DNA from: Sideroxydans sp. | Lineage (GTDB): Bacteria; Pseudomonadota; Gammaproteobacteria; Burkholderiales; Gallionellaceae | Direction of reading: 5' to 3' | Assembly: GCA_020057805.1 (NCBI GenBank) | Contig: JAGVFD010000250.1 | Location: 1 to 6,251, forward strand | DNA length: 6,251 bases | Part shown: one piece after another, positions 5,320-6,251 of the stretch | Layout: every line of letters starts with the position of its first letter | Position numbering within the stretch: position 1 is the stretch's first letter | Program-made: the position numbers and the translations under genes | Notes under the pieces: model-generated | Databases searched by the model: none | Seen by the model: the letters and a program-made list of their open reading frames with translations, nothing else | Told to the model about the DNA's origin: nothing

Positions 5320-5976
5320 ATGAATAAAACAACCGACGATACGTTGCGTATCAGTGAAATATTTTTTTCACTACAAGGCGAAACCAGTCGAGTCGGTTGG
5401 CCAACTGTGTTTGTGCGCTTAACGGGCTGCCCCTTGCGTTGCACTTATTGCGACACCAGCTATGCCTTCACGGGCGGTCAAACTTTAGCCTTGTCCGCCA
5501 TCTTGCGAGCTGTTGCGCAGTACACCCCCCGCTTTGTCACCGTCACTGGTGGCGAACCTTTGGCGCAAAAAAATGTGCACGCACTCATGACCGCCTTGTG
5601 TGATGCAGGTTATGAAGTGTCTTTAGAAACGGGCGGTATGTTGGACGTATCTTCTGTCGATATACGGGTGGCTAAAATCGTCGATCTCAAAACACCCGCG
5701 TCAGGTGAAATGACAAAAAATCTGTGGGCTAATCTGCAACACTTGAATCAGCACGATGAAATTAAATTTGTGCTGTGTGATGAGGCAGATTATCAATGGG
5801 CTAAACAGGTCTTGAACGAACATCAGCTCTCAAAAAAATGCGATGTGTTGTTCTCGCCTGCACAAGGCTCGCTTGCCCCTAAAGAATTAGCCGCGTGGAT
5901 TTTGCGCGATCAATTGCCTGTGCGTTTGCAGGTGCAGCTACACAAGATATTGTGGGGAAATGAGGCAGGACGATGA
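5320..5976 (+). CDS. queE: QueE, 7-carboxy-7-deazaguanine synthase (radical SAM)
   Basis: A 218-residue cytoplasmic enzyme that converts 6-carboxytetrahydropterin to 7-carboxy-7-deazaguanine, the ring-contraction step towards preQ0 and queuosine. The N-terminal wording [11 protein letters not shown] is typical. The radical SAM cluster motif is CPLRCTYC, with C37, C41 and C44 in the CX3CX2C spacing, followed by DTSYAFTGG. The SAM-binding motif VTVTGGEPL has TGGEP at residues 76-80. [13 protein letters not shown] and [13 protein letters not shown] match later substrate-region blocks, and the end LRLQ-like [13 protein letters not shown] is characteristic. The ATG at 5320 is the first possible start: an in-frame TGA lies at 5311-5313. 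No Shine-Dalgarno sequence is evident in the 15 bases after cpoB, so initiation may rely on coupling or an A-rich context. Its stop overlaps the queC start (ATGA). Confidence 0.96.
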   Translation: MNKTTDDTLRISEIFFSLQGETSRVGWPTVFVRLTGCPLRCTYCDTSYAFTGGQTLALSAILRAVAQYTPRFVTVTGGEPLAQKNVHALMTALCDAGYEVSLETGGMLDVSSVDIRVAKIVDLKTPASGEMTKNLWANLQHLNQHDEIKFVLCDEADYQWAKQVLNEHQLSKKCDVLFSPAQGSLAPKELAAWILRDQLPVRLQVQLHKILWGNEAGR

Positions 5977-6251
5977 AACGTGCAGTGGTGTTGTTATCCG
6001 GCGGACTTGATTCCGCTACTGTGCTGGCAATGGCACGCGAACAAGGATTTGAGTGTTATGCCTTGAGCGTAGATTACGGCCAGCGTCATCATGCTGAATT
6101 GGCAGCCGCGAAAAAAGTATCTGATGTGCTGGGCGCACGCGAACATCGTGTCATCAACATCGACCTCACGGCATTTGGTGGCTCATCTCTCACGGACAAT
6201 AAAATTGCAGTGCCCGAACACGCCAGCGCTGGCATCCCCTCAACCTATGTC
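5973..6251 (+). CDS. queC: QueC, preQ0 synthase (5' part)
   Basis: The first 93 codons of a gene that leaves the window at its 3' end. QueC uses ATP and ammonia to convert 7-carboxy-7-deazaguanine, the QueE product, to 7-cyano-7-deazaguanine (preQ0). The start [18 protein letters not shown] carries the ATP-pyrophosphatase P-loop SGGLDS at residues 9-14, followed by [14 protein letters not shown], typical of the family. The C-terminal zinc-binding cysteines would lie beyond the window. The ATG overlaps the queE stop by 4 bases (ATGA), with GAGG at 5962-5965 seven bases upstream, so the two enzymes are translationally coupled and share one pathway. Confidence 0.96.
   Translation, partial: MKRAVVLLSGGLDSATVLAMAREQGFECYALSVDYGQRHHAELAAAKKVSDVLGAREHRVINIDLTAFGGSSLTDNKIAVPEHASAGIPSTYV

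Noticed and set aside
6222..6233. Perfect 12-bp palindrome GCCAGCGCTGGC
   Set aside because: It lies within queC codons and has no loop, repeats elsewhere or positional logic; chance is sufficient.

Overview
The window is one uninterrupted plus-strand gene run from a Gram-negative bacterium. The order is 3' end of ruvB, ybgC, tolQ, tolR, tolA, tolB, pal, cpoB (ybgF), queE and 5' end of queC. This gene order, and the wording of the RuvB, TolB, Pal and QueE proteins, point to a beta- or gammaproteobacterium. I lean towards a betaproteobacterium because TolA is short and the ruvB-ybgC-tol-pal-cpoB-queE-queC order is common there, but this is inference. Base composition looks close to half GC and even across the window, and nothing suggests horizontal transfer of whole genes.

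Layout: 1-335 is the RuvB C-terminal winged-helix domain. 328-732 is YbgC, a hot-dog acyl-CoA thioesterase. 737-3889 holds the inner-membrane and periplasmic part of the Tol system: TolQ and TolR (proton-driven motor), TolA (trans-periplasmic arm) and TolB (beta-propeller). 3908-4534 is the outer-membrane lipoprotein Pal, and 4537-5304 is the periplasmic coiled-coil/TPR protein CpoB. 5320-5976 is QueE and 5973-6251 is the start of QueC, consecutive enzymes for preQ0, the precursor of queuosine. Genes overlap by 4-8 bases or are separated by at most 18 bases, except for an 82-base interval between tolQ and tolR. No interval is large enough for an obvious stand-alone promoter and no intrinsic terminator is visible, so much of the run is probably co-transcribed from upstream of the window.

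The genes work together as the envelope-constriction machine. TolQ-TolR use the proton motive force to energise TolA, which pulls on TolB-Pal so that the outer membrane follows the septum. CpoB links this to peptidoglycan synthesis. YbgC is a conserved companion of unclear role here. RuvB and QueE/QueC are genomic neighbours rather than functional partners.

The unusual parts are small. (i) Pal carries six tandem 9-residue Ala-rich repeats (27-bp DNA unit, 54-bp higher-order unit) forming a predicted long helix between lipid anchor and OmpA-like domain, while TolA's own helical domain is unusually short. (ii) The tolQ-tolR junction has gained about 86 bp between 11-bp direct repeats. It now holds a 29-codon reading frame joined to both neighbours by ATGA overlaps, with two mutually exclusive hairpins over the two start codons. 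(iii) A very stable UUCG-capped hairpin lies in the cpoB signal-peptide codons just after pal.
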